Shown here: in pieces, positions 23,993 through 37,800 of the stretch
Layout of the letters: each line of letters begins with the position of its first letter
Position numbering within the stretch: position 1 is the first letter of the stretch
Origin: Helicoverpa zea
Taxonomy: Eukaryota; Arthropoda; Insecta; Lepidoptera; Noctuidae
Reading direction: 5' to 3'
DNA: 64,000 nucleotides
Assembly: GCF_022581195.2 (NCBI RefSeq)
Contig: NC_061462.1
Coordinates: 1,860,001-1,924,000, forward strand
Translations under genes and position numbers: made by a program
Notes under the pieces: generated by a model
Told to the model about the DNA's origin: nothing
The model's database searches: none
What the model saw: only the letters and a program-made list of their open reading frames with translations

Positions 23993-24544
23993 ATGCGTGA
24001 ATACAAAATAGTCGTGTTAGGCAGTGGAGGCGTGGGAAAGTCCGCCCTGACAGTACAGTTCGTACAAGGCATCTTTGTCGAGAAATACGACCCCACCATC
24101 GAGGACAGTTATCGGAAACAGGTGGAAGTTGACGGTCAACAATGCATGCTAGAAATACTAGACACTGCTGGTACGGAGCAATTTACAGCGATGAGAGATT
24201 TATACATGAAGAATGGACAAGGATTCGTCTTAGTATACTCCATCACCGCACAATCGACATTTAACGACTTGCAAGACCTGCGGGAGCAGATCCTGCGGGT
24301 GAAGGACAAAGACGACGTGCCCATGGTGCTGGTGGGCAACAAGACCGATCTGGAGGCGGAGCGCGTGGTGGGCAAGGAGCAGGGCAGCAACCTGGCGCGC
24401 CACTTCAACTGCTCCTTCATGGAGACCTCGGCGAAAGCCAAAATACACGTGAACGATGTGTTCTTCGACCTAGTACGTCAAATCAACAGGAGAACACCTA
24501 TCAACAGTGAGCATAAAAAAAAGCGAGGATGTAAGATTCTGTAA
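23993..24544 (+). CDS. Rap1: Ras-related small GTPase Rap1
   Basis: A 183-residue protein in one uninterrupted frame. Rap1 is a membrane-anchored molecular switch that controls integrin and cadherin adhesion and cell shape. Visible motifs: P-loop 'GSGGVGKSALT' (10-20), effector loop 'YDPTIEDSY' (32-40), switch II 'DTAGTEQF' (57-64) with the Rap-type Thr61 instead of Ras Gln61, 'NKTD' (116-119), 'ETSAKAK' (about 143-149), a basic tail 'KKKR' and the C-terminal box CKIL, expected to be geranylgeranylated. Length is normal for the family. The middle part (24,270-24,430) is markedly GC-richer than the ends. No introns interrupt the coding region; no poly(A) tract or target duplication is evident, so I treat it as the working gene and not a retrocopy. 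Confidence 0.96.
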   Translation: MREYKIVVLGSGGVGKSALTVQFVQGIFVEKYDPTIEDSYRKQVEVDGQQCMLEILDTAGTEQFTAMRDLYMKNGQGFVLVYSITAQSTFNDLQDLREQILRVKDKDDVPMVLVGNKTDLEAERVVGKEQGSNLARHFNCSFMETSAKAKIHVNDVFFDLVRQINRRTPINSEHKKKRGCKIL

Positions 24545-26130
24545 GAATGCTGCTGCAGCCTCTGAAGCGTCTAGGTATAAAATATTTAATAATTTGAAAG
24601 ACTTCTGGTACCCGGATTTGGCTCTCAACTGTTCCCAAAGTTATCTAGGTCGGGTGTTGAGCATCATTGCTTGGTAATGGAAATACCTGTAGCATTTCAA
24701 GAATGTGCATTTGTTGAGTTATTGTGATGGTGTGCTGCAGCACCGGTGGAAAATCCACAGAGCGTTCTGGATTGTATCCATACACCTGTCCATACCGTGT
24801 CTCAACCTGTCTATATCTTGATAGTTATAATGTTCAAGGATAGATTCAACGATTCTGTGTGTGTTTCACTCTAGAAATTCCAATTGTAATGTGTGGATGC
24901 TGTTAGGTTCAGAAGTTGTAAATGGTTATAAATTTAATACTACTTGATGTAAGTATAAACATATTCATTTATTTAGAGGCTATGAGGAGTATGTTCTAGA
25001 ACCTGTGACAATACTGACTTCATTATTTTCATTCCAGTTATATTCTAAACATGGCACTACTTCACTCAAATACTTCTAAGTATGTACTTCTCATTGTTTC
25101 TCAATTATGATTTTCAAATATATGAAAAGCAACTAAAAATATTTTTGTTTTAATAATAATATTAACAATATTAGGTGCAGACAGTCCTCTGAAATTTAAT
25201 TGAACAGGAAAATGAGTGCATTATGCTTATTTGCCACGAAATTATCTTTCAAGGTCCTCCTGTAGTGTCACCATTGTAATATGTATGCTACAGTTCATCA
25301 AATGGTTAACATATATAGACGTGACTGCATTTATAGTTATATAAATATATATTTATATCTGTCTGGACCTAATATAGATATAGTTTACCATTTAGTAGTT
25401 ATTATCTAATCATACTGATAAAGGGAAGGCCTGGAACTTCTGAACAGCTGTGTGAGAGTTGAAGCAGGCTCCGAAAAGACCTGGGTGATGTGCCCTGATG
25501 GCCTGACCCAGTATGTAATGTTTAAATATGTGAATTAAGGATACATTAAATTTTTTCAGAATATATTATTGTCTTGTTATATAATTCAAATGTATCAAGT
25601 GAAAAGTTGATAATATGAAGCCGTTTAGGACTCGGTAACTTTTGAACAAATATTAGAGAGCCTTAGGTGATTGCACCCTGCAACCTTAGTCTCCAATGTA
25701 AGTGGTGGTGCCCTATGCCTTGTGTTATTGATGTACACCACTGGCCACCATACTATAACCCCTAACCTACGAAATTGAGAAATAAGAAATTTATCGTTAT
25801 TGTAAATGAATTAAAGGTTTATAATTACTGGCTCATTTAAATATAAATAAATTACCTATGTTTTGCTGCTAGAACTTTGTTAAACGTAATAATTATATAG
25901 GTGTTCAAATATTGTTACGGAATTAGATGTTTCCTCCATTCTCTTTTCTGTTTACATATAAGATTTACTGCACAAGGATATTGGATATGACTTTGATCTG
26001 AGTTGAATTATATTTTTATATATATTGTGAAAATTAAGAACTTGTATATTTTAATCTTTTTCAATCAATAATGGACATGTACAATAATCTATTAATTTCT
26101 TTTTTTTGCATCAATAAAACCAATTTTAAA
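24545..26130 (+). other. Probable Rap1 3' UTR
   Basis: AT-rich sequence after the Rap1 stop with no coding features. Candidate polyadenylation signals include ATAAATAAA near 25,845 and 'CATCAATAAAACC' near 26,110, followed by a GT-rich stretch. The last one would give a 3' UTR of about 1.6 kb. The extent is inferred. Confidence 0.4.
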
Positions 26131-28783
26131 TATTATCGTTTTGGGGTATGTTTTGTCCCCCTCGTGGTGGGCGCTCCCGTGATGTCAATCGAGGTCGCGG
26201 CGTGATGAGTCACATCCCAGGCCTGCGCGGCCGCTCCGCACGCCGCCGGTACCCCACCGACTATCAAATAAACGTCAATTGGCTCGGAATTTTAATGGAA
26301 TTGAATTAATTGAAACCACCATATACCATCTACAACTATTTATTGACTTGATGAGTGTACAAAAGTTACATAAACGTGTCTATACTTAATTCTATAGGGA
26401 CTAACTGAACAGTACATTAAATCATGATAAAACATTATGTATGGCAGTGTGACGTGGCGGGCGTATGTCGATATTCTAGTAACATAAGAATTGACACAGT
26501 CCAGTGGAAATGAACTCAATACGCCTAACTTAATATCTATTATGAACTCGATAACTAAGCAATCTAATCTATGATGCAAAACAAGTGTTGGATTACAGTT
26601 GCGTTAGTTTTCTGTTGGCACACCCCATGATGTGTAACAAGGTCTCATACATAGATCGAGCCCACTATGGGGCGCGTGTGACATACAAAATTATATCTTA
26701 ACACTAAATACTGCAAAGTCGTTAATTGGAAGTAATAAGCATGTGGGAACGTGAATATTCTACATACAATAGGGTTGTCTACAGTGTCGTGCCGATAGCC
26801 GGCAAAATAGATAGTGGAATGAAATGGTGTTGAACCATTTTTATCAAGGCGCCCGGGCCCCGGCGCTTATCTAGCGAGGTGCAGTGGGGTCAAATGTTAG
26901 CGAGCACTATTGTTACTGCCCTTTTCACTAACTAATGTAATAATAACCCAATACTAGTGCACACTTATCAGGACAATTTGCTTTGTGATAAATACTCATA
27001 AAATTACTTTGATAAATGTTATCCGCTTTTATTCATGTTTTAACAAATAATAGTGGCAGCTCAACTGCTTCGCCCCTTTACGATAAAGCGTGAAGTGAAA
27101 CTTGCACGTATTTTATACTGTGTTTTATATAAAAACATGTTATAATACAATGGCTCCCTCATAGTTAAAATTGAATTGTTAACGTGTGATTTTCGGGAAA
27201 TCCACAATATTTTCCTCTGTTAATATACGTATATAGTATAATGACATAAATATTGTTAATACTACGTAGTTGATTTTAAAACAATATTCATAAGTCGTTG
27301 AGGCGGAAAACGTGATAAATAGGTACCTAGGTGTCCACACATTCTGACATACGGTAAAGCATAGTCCTGGACGGATTTTTTACCATTAATCTTAATTAAT
27401 AAGTTAATACTATTATGACTAGTCTAAGTGACTATTATTCTTATATTTTTATTATAAAAATTTGCATAAATAATCACACAATAGAATATATCAAACTAAG
27501 AAATCTTCACATTATAATTATTATGTTTTTATGAACACATGTAATTATTTATAAGTATGACGTATCCCGCTAATCCAAAACAATGATGTAATCGTCACAA
27601 ACATGCAAATAACTACGTTTTATTAACTCTGGATGCACAAAGAACATTCAATGACAATAATTAAATATTAGATTTTAGGTAGTTAAAATAAATGACTAGA
27701 CAACATCACATAAACTAAAGCTTAGAATTTTGAATAATTCGGCATGATATAAGTAGTTATTATAATATTTTTTTAGTTTTTTCTTTAAGGATCGATGTTT
27801 TTGCGAAGTTCTAATGCAATAAATAAAGTATAAAAATATACAGCAAATTGAGTTTAGAACACAAAAACTTTATCGTTGTTAATAGTTTTTTATAGGAAAG
27901 TAAATTAAGAAATAATATGACTAGAAATCACGAAACAAGTACACACCATCACCGATAAACTAGATTATTACTGAGTCATTTGAGTTTAAAAAAAATCGCT
28001 TCCTCCATATTTCCGGTCTTTGAACTGACCTCGGCGTGAATCATCGTTCAAGACGCTTTGACTCATGCGTGTTATCAAACAAATCATTGCTAAATGACAA
28101 ATGCACTCCGTCTACATTATTCGTGAATATTTAGTGCATTACCCCTACTGAGAATAATCTTCGTTTCGTACAACGTACAGAAGCATCCAATATTCCAAAT
28201 AGATTCATCCCAAACTAGTGACATGTGGTGTTGTTAACTCGAATAAAACTCACATGCCGAACAAATGAAATTTGTAAACATGCGTCCGATATGAGACAGG
28301 CAGTGATGACGTCACACGTTTACCGATAACTACAATGGCATTCAGCAATACTTTTACTGATTAACGATGTCGTAACAACTTTCAAGTTTTTGGGTCCATC
28401 ATAAATGAGGCCACTTTTTCGACTCGAAGATTACAAAATGTTTTTTGTTCTCTTCATAAATACTCGCCCTCGCGAGTCCGCAGTCCATGCCATATTTGTA
28501 CTGTCGAGTTTGTCCAATTTTCGAGCAACACTAAAAATAGACATCGCTGGAAGTCGAAAAACTGGTGATAAACACTAGAGGATAGGAATAACATCGGTGT
28601 CACCTATTGTATCGATTTTATCTGCTAATTTTACACGCAGCCAGTTTTCCTATAATAGAAACTTGAAACTACACGGCTGGTTATAAATTACACCATCTGT
28701 ATTCCTATTGTGTGTGTTTTTTACACAATGCTCGAGTTGGCAGTTCATTATTGGTAAATATCGGCTTGCTGCGGTGCCGGTGT
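26131..28783 (-). other. Convergent intergenic region / probable rootletin 3' UTR
   Basis: No open frame of interest. It separates the two convergent genes. GC-rich patches occur at 26,150-26,265 and 26,845-26,895 in otherwise AT-rich DNA. The rootletin 3' UTR must begin at 28,783 and run leftward, but I cannot fix its end. Confidence 0.4.
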
Positions 28784-28891
28784 TTATTTGGACGAGTCGT
28801 AGCTGTCGTTCAGCGGCGGAAGACTATGGGTGAGCGTGCTGTCCAGCTTTCTGGCTTCGTGCTCCAACGTGTACGAGTCTAACGCTGGGTC
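28784..28891 (-). CDS. Root: Rootletin visible exon 38, C-terminus and stop
   Basis: 108 bases including TAA, phase 0. 'DPALDSYTLEHEARKLDSTL' and THSLPPLNDSYDSSK. The acceptor is 'TTTTGCTCCCCAG'. The LEHE.RKLD motif is the typical end of the rootletin coiled coil, and joins 'LRTVSQ' of exon 37 directly. Confidence 0.92.
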   Translation of the reverse strand, partial: DPALDSYTLEHEARKLDSTLTHSLPPLNDSYDSSK

Positions 28892-31800
28892 CTGGGGAGC
28901 AAAAAAATATATATATTAAAGGAGTAAAGTACAGCAAGATTTCTTAGGAGGTGCTGGACAATATTTCCAATGTACTATTTACGAGAATTGAATTACAAAT
29001 ATTATTTCAGGTTCTTGATATCTCCCTCATCATTAGATGTTCTGATAGGTATCTATTAATCTTCAAACCTTCGCTACTTAATTGTTGTAGGCAATTATCT
29101 GTAACCTAGATAGGTATAAGTACCTACCTTCATACATATCCAAATACTTAGGTGCCTACCTATCTGCTACATTGCAAAGTAAAATATTCTACATCAGAAT
29201 TGTTTTTCTCGCGCGTAATCGCGCAAAAATGTTGCCGTTGCTGCATGCCCAGCCCGCGTCATACATTATGAGACATCATCTCGAGAATTACGGTAATTCC
29301 TTTTATTGGGATTGACGAATCAATTAACCTTCATATCCACATAGATTTTTACTGGACCTGTTTTAGGTAGGTACCTACCTAGGAACATTTACGAAAGTTG
29401 GTTGGGACCACATAACTTCCGTAGGTAGGTAAAAGAAGGTATCTAAAATATTGAACTGCAGGTTGAGATATGTACCTTGTAAGTACCTATCAAGGAATTG
29501 GACAGCCATACATCGCCAGAATATTTTTTATTGCCGAGCTGCAAATTTAAAAGACCAAAACAGAGCTGAAAAATACAGTGGTTTCCTGCATTGTCATGCC
29601 GATGACATTGTGAAAACATCCAAACATACATTGATTCGTTTCTTGAAATCGTACAATTTCTTTGAACTAGGTACTTGTAGGATAAGTGGGACATCATTGC
29701 TATAGTAGGTACTTACTTTCAGAAGATACGATAAACTCACAAAATGTATGGCTAATAGGACAGGGAGTCACTAGAGACAATATGGACGAGTCATATGCCA
29801 GACAGCCTTGAACTGTGATAACATGATTTGTCACCTTTTAGTCTGAACTTACAACCCATCATACCGAGGCCATTCAAGGTGGACTTCATGAGTCAGTTTG
29901 CCGTTTCATTACGCCATCCTAATTCAAAGCTGGCATTATTTACCTATTAATTAAATGCTAACACTATTTACCTAAAAGTAAGCTGTACAATTTTTGTCAC
30001 AATGAACCAACTAGCCCTAGGTAAGGAAATATTTCAACCTCAATATCTGCAGAATTGTAATCTGTCTGTACAACAAGAGTACCTACCTAATTCCCAACTT
30101 AGGATAACTTGGAAACTCTAGTGATTGGCAGATCTTTTATTATGGGAGCCACTCAAGTTCATTCTGGACCACTTCGTGTTCCAGAAAATTCCACAAAACT
30201 AACTATAGTTTTTTTTATAATGTTTCAAGGATTGGCCTACGTAAATAGCCATAGATATGGTAAATAATGCGTCGTTTTGTAACGTCATGTTCCAGTTATT
30301 TTCCTGGACTTATTATCAGCCTTCCAGTAAATATATGACAAAACGCACATATCTACCTACACATGTTCCGTTAAATAGTAATTAATAATATTTATTTGCG
30401 TATAATAAGTATAGCAAATAGAAGGTTACCAGAATACCTACCAAGTTTATTTTCCGGTATTTGCTTATGAATATGGGGAAAATTATGGCAATAACAGTAA
30501 AATAGATTCATGCTATAACATTTTTAGCAGCCCTGTGGCAAAGGATTATCAAACGTATCGATGTTCTAATATTCTTTAGGTATGCAAAAAAAAAACAGTA
30601 GAGATTTGATACATAATAAGCAAAAGAAGGGAATAATTCAGGCGCAAAAAAATAAAGCTGTTTTGACAGAGGTAAATGAGGAAGGCCTATTTAGCAAAGG
30701 ACGTCCTATGGCAGAGTTGATAACGATCATCAACTTACGTAGAAATTAAAAACCGTGATATAATTGGGTCATTTAGCTGAAATTGACACACTGAGAACTT
30801 CGTATATAGATGATCTCTTAAAGAAGACATAATCAGACGACAGAAAGAAAAATATTATTTACAATTAATAAAGCTACCATATTACTGTGATTTACGCTTT
30901 ACTCATTCAATTACGCAGTATGAAAAGGGTATTTATTTTCCTATTATTCTGAGGTCACAAAGTACTAACCCAGTCAGTCCTGATGTAATAATTTGACTGA
31001 CACAAGTGCAAGGGAGCACTGATTCAGGCCGTGAAACCATTCATGTGTTTTACTTAGAAAATTGTATTATTGAATGCATTTTCCCAGGAATTTTAATTGA
31101 AGGAGGATAAGTGTTATAGCTGCATAAAATGCATTAGCGTTATACTTACCTACCTTTATTGGGTTTATCTATTGCCAATTGGCATGACTTATTACTTATT
31201 ATTAACCGACTTCCTAAAAAGGAGGATGTTCTCAATTCGGACGTTTTGATAAATAAGGTGGCTAACCTAAATGAGAAAATAGTAGCAAAATTATATTTAG
31301 ACTAGCTTTTGCCCGCAACTTCGTTCGCGTGGAATAGTGACTACCAGCAGATTTTTGATTTGACCAATAGATGGCGCTATATGTCCGGAATAATTTTATT
31401 TTTTTTTGTAATAAAAACTATCCTATGTCCTTTCTCAAGTTTCAAACTATGTCTGTACCAAATTTCACACAAATCGGTTCAGTAGTTTAGGCGTGAAGAA
31501 AAGACAGACAGACAGACAGACAGAGTTACTTTCGCATTTATAATATTAGTTTGGATAGCTGACTCCATTTTTACCATTATATACAAGTTCCAAGAACCAG
31601 TTTTCGCCTCTACATATAGGTTCTATAGGTAAATTACTATGCTATCTCTATATATGACAGGTAGCCTACTATAGTTCGGCCATTCAGAGAATGCGTTCCT
31701 GACACGTCGCGATTGAACTGACGACGTAACTTTGCAATGGCGTTGCAGTTACGATAAAAATATTTTTGCTGGTTGTTTACCGTTTTAACAATTGAGGAGC

Positions 31801-34800
31801 ATTAAAACAACATTATTATATCAATAAATCAATGAATGTTATAATTTTGTGCCAAACTGAGTGTCAAATAACTTGGTAAACAATATTTTTCTAAATCTAT
31901 ACTGCGCTATTACAAGGTTATGTCAGCGGTTTATATTTTGTAGTGCTGTGCTAAAAATAACAGGCAAGTATCGTAATCTGTTCTTATACAGTTATAATAT
32001 AAAATAATACGTTTTGATTTTCTTTTTAAGAATTGGAAAATAATGAACTATAAGACTTAATTATAACGTTTATGAAATATAAAAATAAAACTATGACCAA
32101 ACCGCATTTTTATACTTAGATTAAAAATGGTAACCCCAAATGGCGTTATGGGCCGCCATTTTGTGACGCTAAAACAGTCGTCCGTTGTCGTTTCGTGCGC
32201 ATAGACCACGTTTTTCAAGTGTTTTCGATCTGTTTTTATTTGATTACCCGGCTTTTGTTAGACCGAGATATCAGGATTGATTCTGTTATTGATAATAATA
32301 TAATTATACATGTAGGCGAAGATGATGATGAAGACACCACCTCCTCAAGCAAATCGGAGTCTGATTAATATTCTGTTCGCACATTCAATTCAATGTACTT
32401 GTAACAAAGAATAAATAAAACAATTTTATTATATGAATATTACCTTTTTTTGGTTTCCACTTAAATAACTAAAATATAAAACAAATGATTCCGCCAATTT
32501 AAAACGAAAATAATCTTAAAATAATGCGGCGGTTCATTTTGAAGGAACGGTAACGAACTCAGTGTTATGTTGTGCCCATCACTAGTCGTGACTGGAACGC
32601 ATTCTCTGAACGGCCGAAGTATAGGCAGGCAGGCTAGGTAGCAGGTAGACTAACAAAATATTTCTAACACATAATTATGGAGATAGTACCTCATCAAGTC
32701 GTGATAATGTCTGAACTTCAACTGATAACATACCTTTGATAACCTTATCGCTGTTTGATTTGACCGATTGTATTGCGATACAGACTGATTTTAACGCATT
32801 TTTGCAGCTGGCAGATAGATTTTTCTTGCATTTTTCGTTGCCTGTCATTCTTTTGGTGGGTAGGTACTGTTGTTATGATAATGTGTCGGTGCAACTGACA
32901 CTTTATCATCACCTGTTACATTTAATAAGATGGAATATCGTAAGTTACAGCACGCTTTGTGAGAAACGGGAAGGACTGCTGGATTGCCTTCTCGGGATAG
33001 AGGATAAGTTTCATACCTAAATTTCTGAGGCACTAGTCAACTGGGCAGTAAAATACCTTACCTTGGTTCTACATTGACGTATGTCGAACAGTTATGGGAC
33101 AGAATTCCTATAAGGAGGATTAGAAAACGTCAATATCAAAAGCCAACACTGAGCTTGCAGCGGCTGCAGCTGCGTCGATGTGTGCCATGACCTTTAGGCA
33201 GTGGTTACCTGTGAGACAGTCCGCAGCGAGTCCCCGAGAGCTGAGCGCAGGCGCTGCACGTCGCGGGCGGCGCGACCACTACGGGCTATGTACGCTTGCC
33301 GACGACGGATCTCCGCTGTTAGCTGTGACCGAAGTTGGGAAGCCTGTTGAAAGAAAGCATAATTTTAATGTAAATCTTAAACACTGGTACTCTGCCGCAT
33401 CCGGTTAGACTGGAAGCCGACCCCGACATAGTTGGGAAAAAGCTCGAGAGATGATGAGTGAAAATCTTAAACACTTTAAGAGGTCATAAGTAAATAAAAT
33501 ATATGTTTTAATACTTGTAGGCTAGCCATACCTACACTACGGACAGATCGAACAGGGGCCCGATTCTCCTTAGTTAATAATGTCAAAATCGAATAGAAAT
33601 TTAATCGCAATATGATCGCAATAGCTGTTTTAACCATATCGGGCATTCTGCTACTAATATAAGACCAATCGTATTCCAACGACATTCGATTGGTCTGCTA
33701 TTTTGGTCTATACGGTAGTTTGTTCTACAATCATATTGCAATTGTAAATCATTTGCAGACAAAATGATTCATTATTGAATGACAGAAAAAGTTAAAAACG
33801 TTTATTTCAAAGAAAAAACAGCGGTATCCACATACGCTTCAATCAATATCTAATATTAATATCTAACTATTTTATTTGAAAGAGAAATTGAGCAGTTAAA
33901 ACATGCATTGCAGTGCAAACTGCAACAGTATTATTCCCCAAACATTAGGTAGGTATGGTACAGCAGCATTCTATTTTCAGGATACATGACCAGGTAGAGG
34001 TGGTAAAAACTAATATTTTACCTATTGAACATACATTTTAACTATTAGATGTTATCCAGCGTAGCGTAGGAGCTACTGCCCGTACTGGGATAAAATATAG
34101 CCTTTGGCACTGAAGAACATTGTAGCTATTTATCAATGAAAGAATTTTGGAAATCCGACCAGCGGTTCCAAAGATTACCCCCTACATACAAACTTGAAAA
34201 TTTTACCTCTTTATAATATTTATACAGCAATTTTACTTTTTTTTCTTAATCTAGTTAAAGTAAGTGACATAATGGGCGGACTTATCGCTGAGAGCGATAT
34301 CTTCCAGACAACCTTAGGATGGATTGAGACGATGAAAAAGATTATACGGTAGGCAGTTAGGCAAAGTGTACCCTTTCTCCTGCAATTTGCGTAAGTAACA
34401 TATAAGGTGCTTTAATATTACCTGCCAGGACTTGAATGGGGGGTAGTATTGCGTTTATAGATTACAATAGTAAAGATAAACAATTCATTATTTGTCATAA
34501 TTTTTTTCAAACAAAAAAAATACGTATAAATTTGACTTAATTTATTAATTTAAAACCATCCAGTAGAGTTGCGCGTTGCCATTCTTGCAGAACACATAGA
34601 AAGAGATAGCAGTTGTTTTCATTGACGAAGCGACACTACACGCGTAATTTGTGAACCACGTTATGCAGAGAAGAGCCAATGTAATTTAACTTGTTTAATG
34701 TCTCAAATTTAATTGACTGTTCCGGGGAACGAAAATTCTTCATTATTGTAATCTATAAACGCAATACTACCCCCCATTCAAGTCCTGGCGGGTAATATTA

Positions 34801-37800
34801 AAGCACCTTATATACCTATAGATTTCACTCACAAAAGCATAATTTCTTAACTGACCTGTGACTCCAGCCTCATAATCTGCTGCCTATAGCTGGCCTCCTT
34901 GCTCTCCAACAGTCTCTCGGCTTGTAACGCGGCTTGTCTATAATGTTCCACATCGCCTCTCCGTGAAGGAGATACGCTGGATAAGTCGGATAAGTACCGG
35001 GTTCTAGCCATTACTAGTTCTGCCTCCTGGGGGAAGAAAGTCATTGAGTTAGTTATTGAGAAATTAGAGTGGTCTTTAACCGAAATCCCGACAGAAAGTC
35101 GGTCTTCCATCAAGATTTGTTATCACTATCTTAAGTTTTTTTTTTACTTTTTTAAGTTCTCATCATCTTTCCATCTTACTTAAGAGACGACAATAAAAAA
35201 TATTTGAATATGCAAAAAGAAATCTTTTACAGTTTCCCAGCTACGGTAACCCTCTAACAAACAGACTATCTTTTCGAAAACCCAAACAGTGCACAGATCC
35301 ATCCTGTACCTTATCCGCTAACTCTTTCTCCAAGCGTCGTATCTTCATCCTGAGCTCCCTGTTCTCCAATTCAATAAGACTGATGTCGGTGGTAAAACCT
35401 TTGTCCTTGCATGGAATGTTGGCTGAGTCTTTATAACCTCGCGTTGTTGATGAGTCCTTTGTTGAATCTGGACCTAGGTGCAAAATATTGAGATTTCATT
35501 TAATTAAGTATAAGGTATCAGAAAGGATGGCTAATAAATTAACTCTAATCTCTTATTGGCGATACGTATGCAATAGTTAAGGTTCGTGGAAGAGGTGGCT
35601 ATCTACGATAGATATGTAATAGTTAAAACTAGGTTCATGGAAGAGGTGGTTTGATAAATATATTTTTTCCCCTTCCAGTAAGAAATTGATATTTTTTGTA
35701 GACTAGAGGGTATTTTATAATTCAAATATGTTCTAGCACATTACCATTGGAGCTTACAGTTTTGGGATCGAATATTTAAAATAGAATTTCTTCCTTTAAC
35801 TGAAGATTTTTACATAAAGCCATTGTTTGTTTGAAATATAAAACAGAACAATGGAATTTGAGATAACACTGAAATACAATACCTTAGGTGTGGTACTAAA
35901 AATAAAATGATATCACACCGTGTCTGCATTATTAAATGTGACATAATAAAAAAAAAATACATATGTACGACAGAAATTATTTTAAGAATGTATGATGTAA
36001 TTGCAAAGTTATTGTTTAAAAATACGTGATTATACTAAAGCACGTTTTGTAACCGTGCTGCTGAGCTCAAATTGTTTTGGATCGAAGCGATATCAGATCA
36101 GATATCGACCGATTTCATGCAGTCGCTGCACAGGAGGTTGGTAGTTAAAGGCAGCTCGCTTCCAAAACGATACTTTTAAGATGATTTTCGGAGCCGCAAA
36201 ACTATTGTTGGATGTTAGCGGTGCAGCGGTGGTAACGACCACATGCGTGTAACTGTTCCCGCAAATTAGTTGCGAAGCGCCATTAAGTTTATATAGGTAC
36301 CCTTTCTTTTTGATATGAAATCATCACCCACTGTGGGTGCACCGTGAAGGAGTAACAGACCACCAGGGCCTTGGTAACTCTTTCGAACAATCCCGCAGCC
36401 GGCAGGCTTTGGCCCTGATGAGCCCACATATTGGGAGGTATTGGACTATAGGTACCTGAGTCTACACTGGGGTTTAGGACTATATACTATAGGTACCTGA
36501 ATCTAAATCAGAGTAGTAAACAGTCTTATCCCCGCGGTCGTGGCTCTTGCTGCGCAGCGCGGGCCGCATGCGCCGGTCGGCCTCCAACTTTCGCACCGTG
36601 TCCTGCAGGACTTCGCACTTGGACTTCAGTTCAGATCTGTCCCGTTGTAGTTGGTGTAGTTCGCGTTCGAGCTCGCTGTCTGTATTGCTTTCTTTGCCGT
36701 CCCATGTCGTCATGCGGAGTTGGGATTCGAAGGCCGACCTTTAGGAAAATTTAAATATAAAGAAATATTGTTGAGTTTATCTTGTATGCTAAACGAAATA
36801 CTTTACGCATGCAATATGAAGAAATTTTTCATGACATAACTGGTCAGGGGCATCGAATGAATTCGTAGTACGCTAACCACGGGTTTTTACACAAACATTT
36901 ATTTTCGCAATTATACAGATTAATATTTTTGTTCCGTTACACCAAAATTAGATTTCAAAATGGCGGAACATATTTTCATTTCTTAAGGATAAGAATATTT
37001 CGATTTACATATAATGCTAATTTAGAATTAATCACCACAACATACCTTTGCACTTCTACATTCGCTAACTGGTTAGTGAGTCTGTGCACTTGGTCTTCTA
37101 GTGAAGAGTTGAGTCTCTTCATCTCTCCTAGCGCTGCCTTGGCACTCTCTAGTTTCTCTGTTAGTACCCTGCGTTCGTTCTCACAGCTCGCTAGAATAAA
37201 TATCATGTCATTGTAGATTCAACTTAGAAGGGCGTAATAGGTCAGCTAAATGCTCGAGAACTTCACTCTAAAATAGAATAGTTTCTGATACATTAAATCT
37301 GAAGAGTAATAACTCCTGTGCATTCAGGTATTGAGATCAAAATATCAAAATCAAAATAGTGTTTATGTGGAAGTTATTATTTTAACTAATTGGTGGCATC
37401 TCATAGCGAAAAGTAAGCTATCAAATTTAAAAGTTACTTTTTTCAAAAGTCTGTTAGAGACCTTCCGTCATGGGCCTTTTATGTACCAGGGCCGCGGTAT
37501 CTCTTTCGAACAAAGTCTGTTAGAGACCTTACATACAACTTTTTAGGTTATTAAAACAATGACCCCAATTTCCCATAAATAATGTTATATACACAGCAAT
37601 TCAACTACAAAACAAAAAGTGGGATCCAACAGCTCAAATATGTATACTCACAAACACTCTTCTGTATCTGCCTCAGCTTATCAACAGCATTATGTTCATT
37701 ATTCTTTGCCTCGTTCAACTGCCTCGTGACCTTGCCGAGGTCGGCTCGCAGCTCCGACTCGGCCGTGGCTGCCTTTTGTAAGGCTGTTGATAGTTGTTCT

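Larger units (their letters stand above)
28892..33208 (-). other. Last intron of rootletin
   Basis: A 4.3-kb intron. It is AT-rich, with palindromic 'TAGGTAGGTACCTACCTA' (29,367) and related GTACCTACCT motifs, the dispersed repeat at 31,289 and the transposon at 31,675. I see no further exon. Confidence 0.6.

Noticed and set aside
32736..33020. 94-codon plus-strand open frame in a rootletin intron
   Set aside because: No domain, not framed by splice sites, AT-rich like the intron.
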